A DNA stretch of 64,000 nt from Leptotrichia hongkongensis (GTDB taxonomy: Bacteria; Fusobacteriota; Fusobacteriia; Fusobacteriales; Leptotrichiaceae). The notes below the pieces were generated by a model. The model did not search any database and was not told the DNA's origin. It was given only the letters and a program-made list of their open reading frames with translations. The stretch is taken from positions 1 through 64,000 of the forward strand of contig NZ_JBGORW010000004.1 in assembly GCF_041538065.1 (NCBI RefSeq). Reading direction: 5' to 3'. Below are positions 8,777 to 17,957 of this stretch, in pieces (position 1 is the first letter of the stretch; each line of letters begins with the position of its first letter). Position numbers and translations under genes: made by a program.

Positions 8777-8927
8777 TCTTTTAATTTATACTATCTATTT
8801 CCGAACTTTTTCTACTCGTTCTTGATTCTTTATAAAAATCTTCATAATATAACAATATTTTAAAAAAGTTATTTCTCATTCTATGAAAAATAATGTTTTT
8901 GTTCTTTAAGTTACAGTTAAATATTTT

Positions 8928-9590
8928 TTATAAACTAATCATAATTTTTGAATTAGATTTTCCACCCTTTTTCCCATGTACAACTACTAAATCCATTTTT
9001 TTATATTTATTTATATCCATTGTCAATATATTCATCTTATTTACATAAATATTTTTAAATACATCATTCAATCTATCATTTGGCACAATTACAAAAAATT
9101 CTCCATGATTTTTTAAAAGCCTTTTTATTTCCAGAATTAATTCTTCCAATGTCAGCAAAACTTCATATTTACTAACTCTTTCTGCTTCATTTATTGGCAT
9201 TTTTCCAGAATTTATTTTTTTATACGGAGGGTTTGAAAAAATAAAATCGTATTCTCCTTCAACGCTCTTTATATCTTTGTTAATAGGAATTATTTTGTCA
9301 TTTAACTTATTTATTTCTACATTTTTTTTTAGTATTTTAAAAATTTTCTCTTGTATTTCTACTGCAAAAATTTTTGAAACAATAGCCGTTTCAGAAAGCA
9401 GTAGCGAAATTACACCCTGCCCTGCACCAATTTCTAAAAAGGTCTTTTTCTCCCTCGCATTTTTGTAATTTGTATCAAAATATCCTTTTATAAATTTTGA
9501 AAGTAAAATAGCATCATCTGTTATTTTTAAACCTTTTTCTTCCACAACCATTTTTTTATTTACACTTTCAAGATTTTCAATATAACTCAT
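8928..9590 (-). CDS. tRNA1(Val) adenine(37)-N6-methyltransferase-like (TrmN6/YfiC)
   Basis: A 220-residue class I SAM-dependent methyltransferase. The SAM-binding glycine-rich motif EIGAGQGVISLLLS, an acidic residue at the end of the second strand (FAVEIQEK) and the catalytic N6-adenine motif NPPY (FIFSNPPYKK) are visible. The N-terminal KITDDAILLSKFI resembles the TrmN6/YfiC subfamily, which methylates A37 of tRNA1(Val). The region after NPPY (NEAERVSKYE) is also typical of that subfamily. It follows the ppiD-like gene beyond a terminator. Target tRNA is inferred from family. Confidence 0.85.
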   Translation of the reverse strand: MSYIENLESVNKKMVVEEKGLKITDDAILLSKFIKGYFDTNYKNAREKKTFLEIGAGQGVISLLLSETAIVSKIFAVEIQEKIFKILKKNVEINKLNDKIIPINKDIKSVEGEYDFIFSNPPYKKINSGKMPINEAERVSKYEVLLTLEELILEIKRLLKNHGEFFVIVPNDRLNDVFKNIYVNKMNILTMDINKYKKMDLVVVHGKKGGKSNSKIMISL

Positions 9591-9619
9591 TATAGCTCCT
9601 AATCTTTATCAAATTCCAA

Positions 9620-9662
9620 AAATAAAAACTGTTTCAAATATTTTTAGTATTTAAAACAGTTT
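9620..9662 (-). terminator. Intrinsic terminator of the PpiD-like gene
   Basis: AAACTGTTT (9626-9634) pairs with AAACAGTTT (9654-9662); on the minus strand a T-rich run follows. It separates ppiD-like from trmN6-like. Confidence 0.65.
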
Positions 9663-9776
9663 ATTATAGTATCTTTATTTACATCTAAATCTCTTTAACA
9701 TCGAACTGATAAAATTAAACATTTTTAAAATTTGAAGATAATGATAATTTTTCGATTCGAATTTAAAGTAACTTTA

Positions 9777-11600
9777 TTAGATAATTTCTAATTGCTTATC
9801 TGCATATTCATGTGCAAGTTCTAATCTTACACGTTCTTTTGAATTTTCAAATGTTGCTGGTGTAAATGGTACTTCTGATGTTTTTGTAATTAAGTAATAT
9901 CCTGTCGTATCATTTCTTTCAAGAATTCCATTTAATTGTAGTCCAAATATTTGATTCATTAACTCGTCATTTTTTCCAATTCCAGGAATTGCATCAGATT
10001 TAACCATTTTTTTAAATCTTTCTTTTACGCTAAATTTATATTTATCTTGTTTTTCAACTGTGCTCCATGCAACTTTTTTGCTTTCAATTTCAGCTTTTAA
10101 GTCTTGAACTTTTTTGATAACTTTTTGTTTTGAAGCTTCAGAAATAGTTGGTGTTATCAAAATGTGACTAACTTTTGCAACATTTTCATTTTTAGGATCT
10201 TTGCTTTGAATATAGATAATATGATAACCAAATTGTGTTTTTATTGGTCCTACAATATCTCCAGCCTTACCGCTTCTTACTGCATTTGAAAATTCTGGAA
10301 CAAGTTGTGATAAATCAGCTGTCTCTCCTAAACTTCCACCATTATTTGCTGAACCTGGATCTTTCGAAAACTCTTTGGCTTTTGCTGCAAAATTATCTTT
10401 AGTTGTTGTTTTCATAATATCTTCAGCCTGTTTTTTAGCTGCATCAAAATCACTTTGTCCAGCTTGATATTCTTCTCCAATTACATAACCACTTATACTG
10501 TTCGGAATATTATAGCTTTCTTTCTTAGAATTAAATCTGGCTTGTAATGTGGCATCATCAGGTTTATATGTGTCTATCAAATAATTGTAATATTTTTGAG
10601 AATAATCTCTTAGCTGATCTACACCCACTAAATCAGGATCTGCTTTTATCCCAGCTGCTTTAGCTTTATTTGAAATTTTTACAAATTTATCTAAATTTGT
10701 CTTTAATGTTGACTTCAAGTCATTTACTAATTTTTCTGAATATCCTTGCTGTGTTTGTGAAACAGAATTTACAATCTGTTCATTTACTGCTTCATTTGTA
10801 TATTTATATTCTCCATTTTGTGCTACAACAGTTGTCATTCTAGCATACATTTTTTCAAATTCTTTGTCTTTAAATTGAATTTTTGCTTTTTGCTTAGCTT
10901 TTGCAAGGTATGAATTTAAAATCATAATATCTTTATCTTGCGTCATATTTTCTTTAATCTGATCTTTTACATCTTCAAAATCTTGATTTGCAAAAGCTTG
11001 TGTATATTTATTTCTCTCATAAGCTTTTTTAATTTCTTCATCTGTAATTTTATCATTTGAAAATAATTTTTCTCTCATTTTTTCAATAGTTTTTTGATCT
11101 TTTATTGATTTTTTAAATGATGAAATATTATATCCTACTGATGTTAAATATTGAGCAAATTCTTTTCTTCCAAGTTTTGACTGTTTTTGGTAAGTCTCAA
11201 AATCTTGATTTACAGTTGCATTACTTATCTTTATTCCAAGTTCTTTAGCCGATGAAAGCAACACTTCCTTATTAATTATAAGTTGTAATACATATTCATT
11301 TATAATATTATCTGGAACATTTTTTATATTGTCAGCACTTACTCCTACTTGTGATAACTGCTGTATCTTTTGCTGATTTATTTCTTTTAATTGATTTTTT
11401 AGAGAGTATACTTCCCTTTCAAAATCATCACGATAAATTTTTGTTCCATTCACTGTTGCAATTACTTCTCTATGATTTGCTGCTCCAAAAACATTATTTT
11501 TCAAAAATAATATTCCAGTAACAAGCATCGATATTCCAAATATCGCTATCATAATTGCTGAGGTGATTTGAATTGCCTTCTTATGATTTCTCAATCCCAT
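9777..11600 (-). CDS. Membrane-anchored SurA/PpiD-type peptidyl-prolyl isomerase
   Basis: A 607-residue periplasmic folding factor anchored by one N-terminal transmembrane helix (about residues 11-33, short basic cytoplasmic tail before it). A SurA_N-like helical chaperone region follows (about 40-220), then a parvulin PpiC domain around residues 350-460 containing GGSLGETADLSQLVPEF and QFGYHIIYIQ, and a second parvulin-like stretch starting KVSHILITP. It would assist folding of exported proteins. Many PpiD-type parvulin domains are catalytically weak, so a chaperone role is at least as likely as isomerase activity. An extended -10 promoter (TGATATAAT, 11638-11643) lies upstream. Confidence 0.88.
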   Translation of the reverse strand: MGLRNHKKAIQITSAIMIAIFGISMLVTGILFLKNNVFGAANHREVIATVNGTKIYRDDFEREVYSLKNQLKEINQQKIQQLSQVGVSADNIKNVPDNIINEYVLQLIINKEVLLSSAKELGIKISNATVNQDFETYQKQSKLGRKEFAQYLTSVGYNISSFKKSIKDQKTIEKMREKLFSNDKITDEEIKKAYERNKYTQAFANQDFEDVKDQIKENMTQDKDIMILNSYLAKAKQKAKIQFKDKEFEKMYARMTTVVAQNGEYKYTNEAVNEQIVNSVSQTQQGYSEKLVNDLKSTLKTNLDKFVKISNKAKAAGIKADPDLVGVDQLRDYSQKYYNYLIDTYKPDDATLQARFNSKKESYNIPNSISGYVIGEEYQAGQSDFDAAKKQAEDIMKTTTKDNFAAKAKEFSKDPGSANNGGSLGETADLSQLVPEFSNAVRSGKAGDIVGPIKTQFGYHIIYIQSKDPKNENVAKVSHILITPTISEASKQKVIKKVQDLKAEIESKKVAWSTVEKQDKYKFSVKERFKKMVKSDAIPGIGKNDELMNQIFGLQLNGILERNDTTGYYLITKTSEVPFTPATFENSKERVRLELAHEYADKQLEII

Positions 11601-11637
11601 TATTTATCTTCCTTTCTGTCTTTTTAGTCATTTAAAT

Positions 11638-11643
11638 ATTATA
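11638..11643 (-). promoter_or_regulatory. Extended -10 promoter element of the PpiD-like gene
   Basis: On the minus strand TGATATAAT places a perfect TATAAT with TGN extension about 38 bp before the ATG. No good -35 is seen. Confidence 0.5.
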
Positions 11644-11694
11644 TCACATAATACTTTATTTTTCTATTATTTTTTAAATAAATACTTATCCCAA

Positions 11695-11736
11695 AAATAA
11701 AAGTTGTTCTAATATTAAGTAATATCAAAACAACTT
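11695..11736 (-). terminator. Terminator of the yajC-amidase-GerMN operon
   Basis: AAGTTGTT (11701-11708) pairs with AACAACTT (11729-11736), loop 20 nt, with a T-rich run following on the minus strand. Confidence 0.7.
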
Positions 11737-11821
11737 AAATTTATTATTTTACACAAATTTATTTTAAATCATATCCTTTATTATACAAGTTTTATATCAA
11801 ATTTATCAACTAGATTATAAT

Positions 11822-12367
11822 TTATCTAGTGCTTGTTTCACCGTCTATCTGAATTACAACACTTTGAATATTTGGAAAATTTTTTAAAATTGTATTTGTT
11901 ACTGCCTGAGAAAATCCATTAAACAATTCAGTATCTTTTTTTAAATTTGCAAATGCTGCATTTAATTTTACAACTGTCGTATTTACATTATCAATTCTTA
12001 AATTATATGCACTTCTAAATTTCATATCTTCAGAAATATAATTTGAATTTCTAATAATCCCGTTTATAAAATCTCCTTCTATAAGGTTCATTTGCCGCGG
12101 AACTGCAATTTCTCTTTCGTTGACAGTCTTTGTAGCAGGGTCATATACGAATATTGAGATTTTATTCTGAATCTCTTCTTCCTGTGTTGTTTCCTGCACC
12201 AAATTTTTATCCACTTCTACATGAATCTTACTTCTATGTCTTCTATCATAACGGTTTGTTGCAACTACTGCAACTGTTATTAAAAAAAACAATGTTACTA
12301 AAAAATTACTGTTTAAAAGACCTTTTTTCTTTTTAGGCTTTTCTTTCAATTTTTCTTTTTTCGGCAT
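11822..12367 (-). CDS. GerMN domain membrane-anchored protein
   Basis: A 181-residue protein: a very basic N-terminus (KKEKLKEKPKKKK), one transmembrane helix (about residues 18-36) and an extracytoplasmic GerMN domain. The domain shows VVKLNAAFANL and, near the C-terminus, AVTNTILKNFPNIQSVVIQIDGE, a typical GerMN ending. GerMN domains were named in spore germination protein GerM but occur widely in non-spore-formers, often beside amidases, and are thought to act at the cell wall. The gene follows the amidase by 30 bp and ends an operon with yajC. Function here is probably linked to envelope or wall hydrolysis; inferred from context. Confidence 0.8.
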   Translation of the reverse strand: MPKKEKLKEKPKKKKGLLNSNFLVTLFFLITVAVVATNRYDRRHRSKIHVEVDKNLVQETTQEEEIQNKISIFVYDPATKTVNEREIAVPRQMNLIEGDFINGIIRNSNYISEDMKFRSAYNLRIDNVNTTVVKLNAAFANLKKDTELFNGFSQAVTNTILKNFPNIQSVVIQIDGETSTR

Positions 12368-12397
12368 AAATTTCTCCTAATTTGGATAATATCCCTG

Positions 12398-13540
12398 TTA
12401 TCTAAAGTATTTTCTTATTGCATTACCAATAGCACTTGCTGCACTTTCTTGACCTTCTGGTGTCAAGTAGTGTGATAAATCAGAATAATTATTCATAAAT
12501 CCTAATTCCACAAGTATTGATGGTGAGTTACTTCCACGAAGTACTGCAAAGTTTGCTCCAATTACTCCTCTTCTTCTTAACCCTGTTGTATTGATAAGAT
12601 TATCTAGTACAGTTTCAGCTATAGCTTGACTTGTTTTTTGATTTTTTCTATAAAAAATATCATTTAAGATAAAGTCTGAAAATGGCACATCTCCATAACT
12701 TCCATCAACTCTATTTTCAAATTTTGCTACTTGTGCGGCATAGCTTCCTTGATCTTTTTTGCTATAGTAGAATACTTCTGTTCCATTTGCTGACGAACTT
12801 GAACTTGAGTTCAAGTGGATACTTACAAAAAAGTCTGCATTTGCATCATTTCCGATTTTTGCTCTTGTATCTAATGGTACAAAAAAGTCTGCATTTCTTG
12901 TTATAATAACATTAAAATCTTGTCTTAGATTATTAGCTAGTCTTGTTGCTACTTGTAACGCTATATCTTTTTCATTGTAACCATTCCCTCTTGCTCCTGA
13001 ATCATGTCCACCATGTCCTGGATCTACAACAATCGTATACTTTTTATTTCCAGTGGGAGTATAAGTATTTGACTGTCTTTGTGTTTGCGTTTGTGCTGTT
13101 TGTGTATTAGCAGTTGATTGACTTTGTGTTGTTGTATTATATCTTGATGTTTGTGAATTATTATTTCTTGATGCTGTTTTTCCACCATCTAACGTTACTT
13201 GAAATTGTCCAGTTCTACTTACAACCTGATAAGTTACAGATGGTTTTAAGTAAACGTAAACAATAACCATTCCATTTCTTTGAGTTGTATAAACTTTGCT
13301 TATATACTGGTCATTTTGATTAATAAATGCCTGAGCATTGCTTTCCATTTCACTGTTTGGAAAACTTAGCATTAAAATATCTTCATTTCCTAGTTTTGTA
13401 ACTGATGCATTTGGCATAATTTGCTTATTTTCTCTAAATGTTCCTATAACTTTTCCATTATTGTATGATATATTTTTCAAAGTATCAGAAAATGTAATCG
13501 CACTCACAAAAAGTAATAGTAATAACAATATTCTTTTCAT
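12398..13540 (-). CDS. N-acetylmuramoyl-L-alanine amidase (Amidase_3)
   Basis: Exported zinc amidase that cuts the bond between MurNAc and the stem peptide, used in cell separation. 380 residues: Sec signal peptide (about 1-18), a beta-rich N-terminal AMIN-like domain (about 20-130), a Gln/Thr/Ser-rich linker (about 133-165) and a C-terminal Amidase_3 domain. Zinc and catalytic residues are visible in VVDPGHGGHDSGA, NEKDIALQ, FFVSIHLNSS and ILVELGFMNN. It lies between yajC and a GerMN gene, all cotranscribed. Confidence in catalytic class is high; the AMIN assignment is tentative. Confidence 0.93.
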   Translation of the reverse strand: MKRILLLLLLFVSAITFSDTLKNISYNNGKVIGTFRENKQIMPNASVTKLGNEDILMLSFPNSEMESNAQAFINQNDQYISKVYTTQRNGMVIVYVYLKPSVTYQVVSRTGQFQVTLDGGKTASRNNNSQTSRYNTTTQSQSTANTQTAQTQTQRQSNTYTPTGNKKYTIVVDPGHGGHDSGARGNGYNEKDIALQVATRLANNLRQDFNVIITRNADFFVPLDTRAKIGNDANADFFVSIHLNSSSSSSANGTEVFYYSKKDQGSYAAQVAKFENRVDGSYGDVPFSDFILNDIFYRKNQKTSQAIAETVLDNLINTTGLRRRGVIGANFAVLRGSNSPSILVELGFMNNYSDLSHYLTPEGQESAASAIGNAIRKYFR

Positions 13541-13582
13541 TTTTTTCCTCCTATTTTTTTATTATAATATCTAATACCAATT

Positions 13583-13849
13583 TTATTTTTTTTCGATTTT
13601 GTCTACTGCAGACTTTAGAACTGTCATTCTAGCATTCTTATCTATTTTCATTTCTACAGTTTCTGTTAAAATATTTACAATCGTTCCTTGTATACCTCCA
13701 ACTGTCGTTATTTTATCTCCGACTTTCAAGCTTTCCAGCAATTCAGCTTTTTGTTTTTTCTTTTTCTTATTCGCAAAATATGTTGGTAAAATTAATATCG
13801 CCATAAATGCTACATAAATTAATATTACTCCAATTGAATTTTTATCCAT
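13583..13849 (-). CDS. yajC: Preprotein translocase subunit YajC
   Basis: Small inner-membrane protein associated with SecDF in protein export. 88 residues, one transmembrane helix (about 5-24: GVILIYVAFMAILILPTYFA), then a basic stretch (NKKKKKQK) and the conserved soluble core LKVGDKITTVGGIQGTIV. This matches the YajC family well. It heads the operon with the amidase and GerMN genes. Its leader is odd: the AGGAGG site is 30 nt before the ATG with a hairpin in between. secD and secF are not seen nearby. Confidence 0.94.
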   Translation of the reverse strand: MDKNSIGVILIYVAFMAILILPTYFANKKKKKQKAELLESLKVGDKITTVGGIQGTIVNILTETVEMKIDKNARMTVLKSAVDKIEKK

Positions 13850-13858
13850 TTTTACTTT

Positions 13859-13938
13859 GTATAATTAAACTTATACTTTCCTCCTTCTTTTATTTTAAAA
13901 TCAATTTTAATTATAACATAATTTAAGATATGTTTCAA
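13859..13938 (-). promoter_or_regulatory. yajC promoter and SD-hairpin leader
   Basis: TTGAAA (13933-13938) and TATAAT (13910-13915, TGT extension) are 17 bp apart on the minus strand. Downstream, AGGAGG (13880-13885) is followed by GTATAA/TTATAC, a 6-bp hairpin with 6-nt loop (13859-13876), then nine bases to the ATG. If folded, the hairpin shortens the SD-to-AUG distance to a usable value. Confidence 0.65.
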
Positions 13939-14111
13939 TTTTTTTAAAAATTATTTTTTTTATACTAAACTTTATTTAAATAGTAAATTTATTACAAACT
14001 TTTTTAATAAAAGATATAAACCTAATATTTAAATGAAAAATAGTATTATATGTATTTTTCCTTCATTTGTATAAAATATTTACTATTAATCTTACTTATA
14101 CCAAATTTACT

Positions 14112-14160
14112 TAAAAATAAAAATGACTATCTCAAAAAATTATTTTCAAGACAGCCATTT
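14112..14160 (-). terminator. Intrinsic terminator of pgk
   Basis: A 12-bp stem (14121-14132 with 14149-14160, two G-U pairs) with a 16-nt loop, followed on the minus strand by a T-rich run. The stretch 13939-14111 between yajC and here is AT-rich with nothing recognisable. Confidence 0.8.
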
Positions 14161-14231
14161 CGTGATTAAAATGAAAAAATTATTTTTAGTTAACTAAATT
14201 AATTAGTCAATTAAGTTAGTTATTAAAGTTA

Positions 14232-15434
14232 TTATTTCTCTGAAATTGCATCTACTCCTGGCAATACTTTTCCTTCCAAGTATTCAAGCGATGCTCCTCC
14301 TCCAGTTGAAATATGTGAGAATTTGTCAGCAAATCCTAATTGGATAGCTGCCGCTGCTGAATCTCCACCACCGATGATTGTTTTAGCTCCAGATAATTCT
14401 GCGATTGCTTTACATACACCGATTGTCCCTTTTGCGAAGTTTTCCATTTCAAATACTCCCATTGGTCCGTTCCATACTACTGTTTTTGCACCAACTAGAG
14501 CGTCTGAGAATAATTTAATAGATGCTTCTCCTATATCTAATCCCATCCATCCATCTTCAATAGCGTCTACAGAAACTGTTTTAAATTCTGTATCATTTTT
14601 AAATTCTTTTGCTACAACTGTATCAATTGGCAATAACAATTCAACATTTTTTTCTTTAGCTTTTTTGATTAATGAAGCGGCTAATTCCACTTTATCAGCT
14701 TCTAATAATGAAGAACCTGTGTTTTTACCTTCAGCTTTTAAGAAAGTGAACATCATTCCTCCACCAATGATTACTTTATCAGCTTTATCCAATAAGTTTT
14801 CGATTACACCAATTTTATCAGAAACTTTTGCTCCACCTAAAATAGCAACTAAAGGTCTTTCAGGATTGTCAACTGCTCCACCAATAAACTCGATTTCTTT
14901 TTCTACAAGGAATCCTACTGCTGATTCTTTGATATTTGAAGCAATTCCTACATTTGAAGCGTGTGCTCTATGTACAGTTCCGAATGCATCATTTACAAAT
15001 ACATCTCCAAGTGATGCCCAGTATTTTCCTAATTCAGGATCATTTTTAGATTCTTTTTTACCGTCTAAGTCTTCAAATCTAGTATTTTCAAACATTAGGA
15101 TTTCTCCATCTTTTAACTCAGCAACTGCTTTTTCTAAAGCTGCTCCTCTTGTTTCTGGAACAAATTTAACTGGTTTTCCTAAAAGTTCTTCTAATCTTTT
15201 TGCAACTGGTGCTAAAGTTTTTGATGCTTTATCAGCTTCTTCTTTTACTTTCCCTAAGTGAGAAAATGCGATTACTTTTCCACCATTTTCCAAAATGTAT
15301 TTCAAAGTTGGAAGTGCTGCTGTAATTCTATTATCATTTGTAATAACTCCATCTTTTATTGGTACATTGAAATCAACTCTTACTAATACTTTTTTACCTT
15401 TTACATCTAAATCTTTTAAAGTTTTTTTAGCCAT
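14232..15434 (-). CDS. pgk: Phosphoglycerate kinase
   Basis: Glycolytic enzyme making ATP from 1,3-bisphosphoglycerate and ADP. 400 residues, the normal length. The N-terminal substrate-binding [26 protein letters not shown]-type segment [15 protein letters not shown], the hinge [16 protein letters not shown] and the C-terminal GGGDSAAA nucleotide loop are all present. AGGAGG precedes the ATG. It has a strong promoter and its own terminator, so it is transcribed alone. A 312-codon open frame on the opposite strand is a shadow of this high-expression gene. Confidence 0.98.
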   Translation of the reverse strand: MAKKTLKDLDVKGKKVLVRVDFNVPIKDGVITNDNRITAALPTLKYILENGGKVIAFSHLGKVKEEADKASKTLAPVAKRLEELLGKPVKFVPETRGAALEKAVAELKDGEILMFENTRFEDLDGKKESKNDPELGKYWASLGDVFVNDAFGTVHRAHASNVGIASNIKESAVGFLVEKEIEFIGGAVDNPERPLVAILGGAKVSDKIGVIENLLDKADKVIIGGGMMFTFLKAEGKNTGSSLLEADKVELAASLIKKAKEKNVELLLPIDTVVAKEFKNDTEFKTVSVDAIEDGWMGLDIGEASIKLFSDALVGAKTVVWNGPMGVFEMENFAKGTIGVCKAIAELSGAKTIIGGGDSAAAAIQLGFADKFSHISTGGGASLEYLEGKVLPGVDAISEK

Positions 15435-15484
15435 TCGGTTATATCCTCCTAAAATTTATCATAATATCTTTTCTTCCTAATTGA

Positions 15485-15513
15485 ATTATACCACTCTTTA
15501 ATTCTATTTTCAA
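15485..15513 (-). promoter_or_regulatory. Strong extended -10 promoter of pgk
   Basis: TTGAAA (15508-15513) and TATAAT (15485-15490) are 17 bp apart, with TGG directly before TATAAT. The same TGGTATA-type element recurs at kdsC, cas13a and the CRISPR leader. Confidence 0.8.
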
Positions 15514-15619
15514 GTAATTTAAGACATAAACTCAAAACATTTTTGGTATATAATGAAACCATTCATTTTTAAGCCTAAAAATCTATATTCTAAAGTGATT
15601 TTTTATAATTTTTTACACT

Positions 15620-16208
15620 TTATTCAAGCTTCAAAATTTTTTGTAACTTAATTTCATCAATTTCTGATATTTTTCTAACTGGATTAGGATTATCAAAATG
15701 CTGGTTAATAGCCTTTTCAAACCAGGTAACACCAATCCATTTTCCAAATTTATACCCTGAATTTTCAAAATATGCAGCCTTTTTAAATCCAAAGTAATTG
15801 TGTAATTTCTCGCTGTTTTTATTAGGATAAATTACAAGTCCATAAATATTTACAACATTCTGCAACTTCAATATTTCGATCAAAATTTTATATAACTTCT
15901 TCCCAATTCCATTTCCATAAAATTTTTCATCAGTATAGACAGAAAGCTCCGCATCACTGATAAGCTGCCCTACTCCAAATTTTATAAGCGTAGGCATAAC
16001 CAGCAATCTCATTTCCACATTCACAAACAATATATGGGTATTTCTCTGAAATTTTTCTTATTCTTCCTTTAAATTCATCAATTGAAGGCACTTCATACTC
16101 AAATGTAATAGTAGTATTTTCAACATATGGTTTATAAATTTTCAAAATTTTTTCAGCATCTTCTTCAGTTGCAAATCTAAAAATTAGATTTTCTTTTTTT
16201 AATTTCAT
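15620..16208 (-). pseudogene. GNAT N-acetyltransferase (phosphinothricin-acetyltransferase-like), frameshifted
   Basis: Two overlapping frames together encode one GNAT enzyme of the Pat/YncA type. The first frame (from 16208) covers IRFATEEDAEKILKIY to AGYAYAYKIWSRAAYQ and stops at a TGA (15954-15956). The next frame continues at once with DAELSVYTDEKFYGNGIGKKLYK, the acetyl-CoA loop (GNGIGKK), to the end at 15620. Family members usually read Q-W-D-A-E-L here, so about two bases are missing, or a +1 shift occurred. Either the gene is inactivated or the assembly has an error. The second frame alone could not form a full GNAT fold. An intact product would be near 195 residues. Confidence 0.85.
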
Positions 16209-16305
16209 CCTTTTATACCTCCGTATATTAATTTTACTTTATTAATACGAATATGTTAACACTTTTTAATATAAATTTCAATGAAATAAAATTTTAAATT
16301 TACTA

Positions 16306-16333
16306 TTGACATTTATTAAAAATACGGTATAAC
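16306..16333 (+). promoter_or_regulatory. Promoter of the acid phosphatase gene
   Basis: Perfect TTGACA (16306-16311) and TATAAC (16328-16333) with 16-bp spacing, about 38 bp before the ATG at 16372. Confidence 0.8.
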
Positions 16334-16371
16334 TTAATTAAGAAATTCTATAAGAAAAGGATGGTTAAAGT

Positions 16372-17118
16372 ATGAAAAAATTACTATTAGTTGGTGCACT
16401 TTTAGTTACAAATTTGATTTCATTTTCTGCAGGGAAAGAAAATGACGTAACAACAAAACCAGATGTTTATTTTTTAAAAAGTTCACAAGTTGTAAGCAGT
16501 TATGATTTATTGCCACCTCCGCCGGCAGTAGACAGCATTGGATTTTTAAATGATAAGGCTCAGTACGAAAAAGGAAAATTGCTTAGAAATACTGAAAGAG
16601 GAAAACAGGCATATAACGATGCACGTGTAGAAGGAGATGGAGTCCCTCGTGCTTTTTCAGAAGCTTTCGGATACACAATCTCAGCTCAAACAACTCCAGA
16701 AATTTTCAAATTAGTTACAAAATTGCGTGAAGATGCAGGAGATTTAGCTACAAGATCTGCAAAACAGACATATATGAGAATCCGTCCATTTGCATATTTT
16801 AAGGAATCAACTTGCCGTCCAGAAGATGAAGCAAGCCTTTCAACAAATGGTTCTTATCCTTCAGGACATACTTCAATTGGGTGGGCTACTGCATTGGTTC
16901 TGGCTGAAGTAAATCCAGCAAGACAAAATGAAATTATAAAACGTGGTTATGAAATGGGACAAAGCCGTGTAATTTGTGGATATCACTGGCAAAGTGATGT
17001 TGATGCAGCTCGTGTAGTAGCAAGTACAGTTGTTGCAACACTGCATTCAAACAGTGAATTTAACGCTCAACTAGCCAAAGCAAAAGCAGAGCTTCAAAGA
17101 TTAAGCAGAAGAAAATAA
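16372..17118 (+). CDS. Class A non-specific acid phosphatase (PhoN/PAP2 family)
   Basis: Secreted vanadium-haloperoxidase-like acid phosphatase that releases phosphate from many organic phosphoesters in the periplasm. 248 residues with a signal peptide (about 1-20, cleavage near SFSA-G). The full signature is present: KQTYMRIRP (K-x6-RP), YPSGHTS, and [12 protein letters not shown] (SR-x5-H-x3-D). [14 protein letters not shown] near the N-terminus is typical of class A enzymes. It has its own promoter, and the ribosome binding site is AAAGGA, 9-10 nt upstream. Family assignment is firm; the natural substrate is open. Confidence 0.95.
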   Translation: MKKLLLVGALLVTNLISFSAGKENDVTTKPDVYFLKSSQVVSSYDLLPPPPAVDSIGFLNDKAQYEKGKLLRNTERGKQAYNDARVEGDGVPRAFSEAFGYTISAQTTPEIFKLVTKLREDAGDLATRSAKQTYMRIRPFAYFKESTCRPEDEASLSTNGSYPSGHTSIGWATALVLAEVNPARQNEIIKRGYEMGQSRVICGYHWQSDVDAARVVASTVVATLHSNSEFNAQLAKAKAELQRLSRRK

Positions 17119-17309
17119 GAAAATAAAGATATTACATTTTAAAACCTTTCTTATGTTTTGTAAAGTATTTTTTATATATTCTTCAAAATATACTCGAACC
17201 CATTTAAAATTGAACTGATAGAAATTATATAATTTAGGGTTTGAGTAAAATAGTCATAATTTTTGAGTTTTGTTTTAAACTAGTTTTACTATAAATTTGA
17301 ATAGAAATA

Positions 17310-17337
17310 AAATAAAAAGGGCATCATTACGATGTCC
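17310..17337 (-). terminator. Terminator of the rpmB / tRNA-Arg transcript
   Basis: GGGCATC (17319-17325) pairs with GATGTCC (17331-17337), loop 5 nt; on the minus strand it is followed by a long T-rich run. The region from 17119 to 17310 contains nothing recognisable. Confidence 0.85.
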
Positions 17338-17376
17338 TTGAATTTTATATTCCATTAAATAATTCTTTACATAAAA

Positions 17377-17453
17377 TGGCGTACCCGTGAGGAATCGAAC
17401 CCCAAGCCTTCTGATCCGAAGTCAGACGCTCTATCCAGTTGAGCTACGGATAC
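17377..17453 (-). tRNA. tRNA-Arg (anticodon TCG)
   Basis: A 77-nt tRNA on the minus strand with a paired acceptor stem (one G-U), GGGTTCGATTCC-type T arm and encoded CCA. The anticodon loop is CTTCGGA, giving TCG (reads CGA and, by wobble, other CGN). It lies 25 bp downstream of rpmB and shares its terminator. Confidence 0.95.
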
Positions 17454-17478
17454 ACAGAAAAAAGTAAGTTATAAAAAC

Positions 17479-17736
17479 TTACTTTGCTAAGATTTTTAAT
17501 ATTTTAGGGCTTAATGTTTCTTTGTTTTTTAACAAGATTTTTTTAACTTGGTCGTTATTTTTCCCTTTTAATGTTTTCATTGCTTTTGTACAAACTCTTA
17601 CTCTAACTTCTTCATTGTTAATAGTTAAAAGCATTGTTTGTAAATTTGGCCTCCAAATTCTTTTTGTAGCTCTGTGAGAGTGACTTACTCTATTTCCATG
17701 GCTTACTGTTTTTCCAAAAACTTCACATCTTTGCAT
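17479..17736 (-). CDS. rpmB: 50S ribosomal protein L28
   Basis: Large-subunit ribosomal protein. 85 residues, slightly longer than the usual 62-78. The conserved start MQRCEVFGKTVSHGNRVSHSH followed by RIWRPNLQ and VRVCTKAMKTLKG is diagnostic. GAGGTG lies just before the ATG and abuts a 20-bp perfect palindrome that could control translation. It is cotranscribed with tRNA-Arg. Confidence 0.97.
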   Translation of the reverse strand: MQRCEVFGKTVSHGNRVSHSHRATKRIWRPNLQTMLLTINNEEVRVRVCTKAMKTLKGKNNDQVKKILLKNKETLSPKILKILAK

Positions 17737-17748
17737 CTTTATTCACCT

Positions 17749-17768
17749 CTACTAAAATATTTTAGTAG
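17749..17768 (-). promoter_or_regulatory. 20-bp palindrome abutting the rpmB ribosome binding site
   Basis: A perfect 20-bp palindrome (CTACTAAAAT and its complement) whose 3' end runs directly into the AGGTG of the rpmB ribosome binding site. As RNA it would form a hairpin next to the SD; as DNA it could be an operator. Role is inferred from position only. Confidence 0.5.
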
Positions 17769-17957
17769 TTCTCCTTTCATCTTTATTTTTTTTTACAGTC
17801 ATTTACTGTTTTTTATTATAATATATTAACTTAACTCTTTTAAAAAAAATCGTTATTCAGTTAAAATTATTTTTACATATCGGAATTTATTTTATCATAT
17901 TTTAGGAATTTTTACAAGTTATTATCCATATTTTTTACTTTATTTCACAAATTTTCC

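Noticed and set aside
14323..15261. 312-codon open frame on the plus strand opposite pgk
   Set aside because: It lies wholly antisense to a certain pgk gene, is Ser/Pro/Asn-rich low-complexity sequence with no motif, and arises from codon bias on the other strand.
15940..15970. Programmed +1 frameshift like that of release factor 2 in the acetyltransferase
   Set aside because: Although the break is at UGA, the preceding codon is CAG, not a slippery CUU, and no upstream SD-like stimulator is evident; a mutation or assembly error is simpler.
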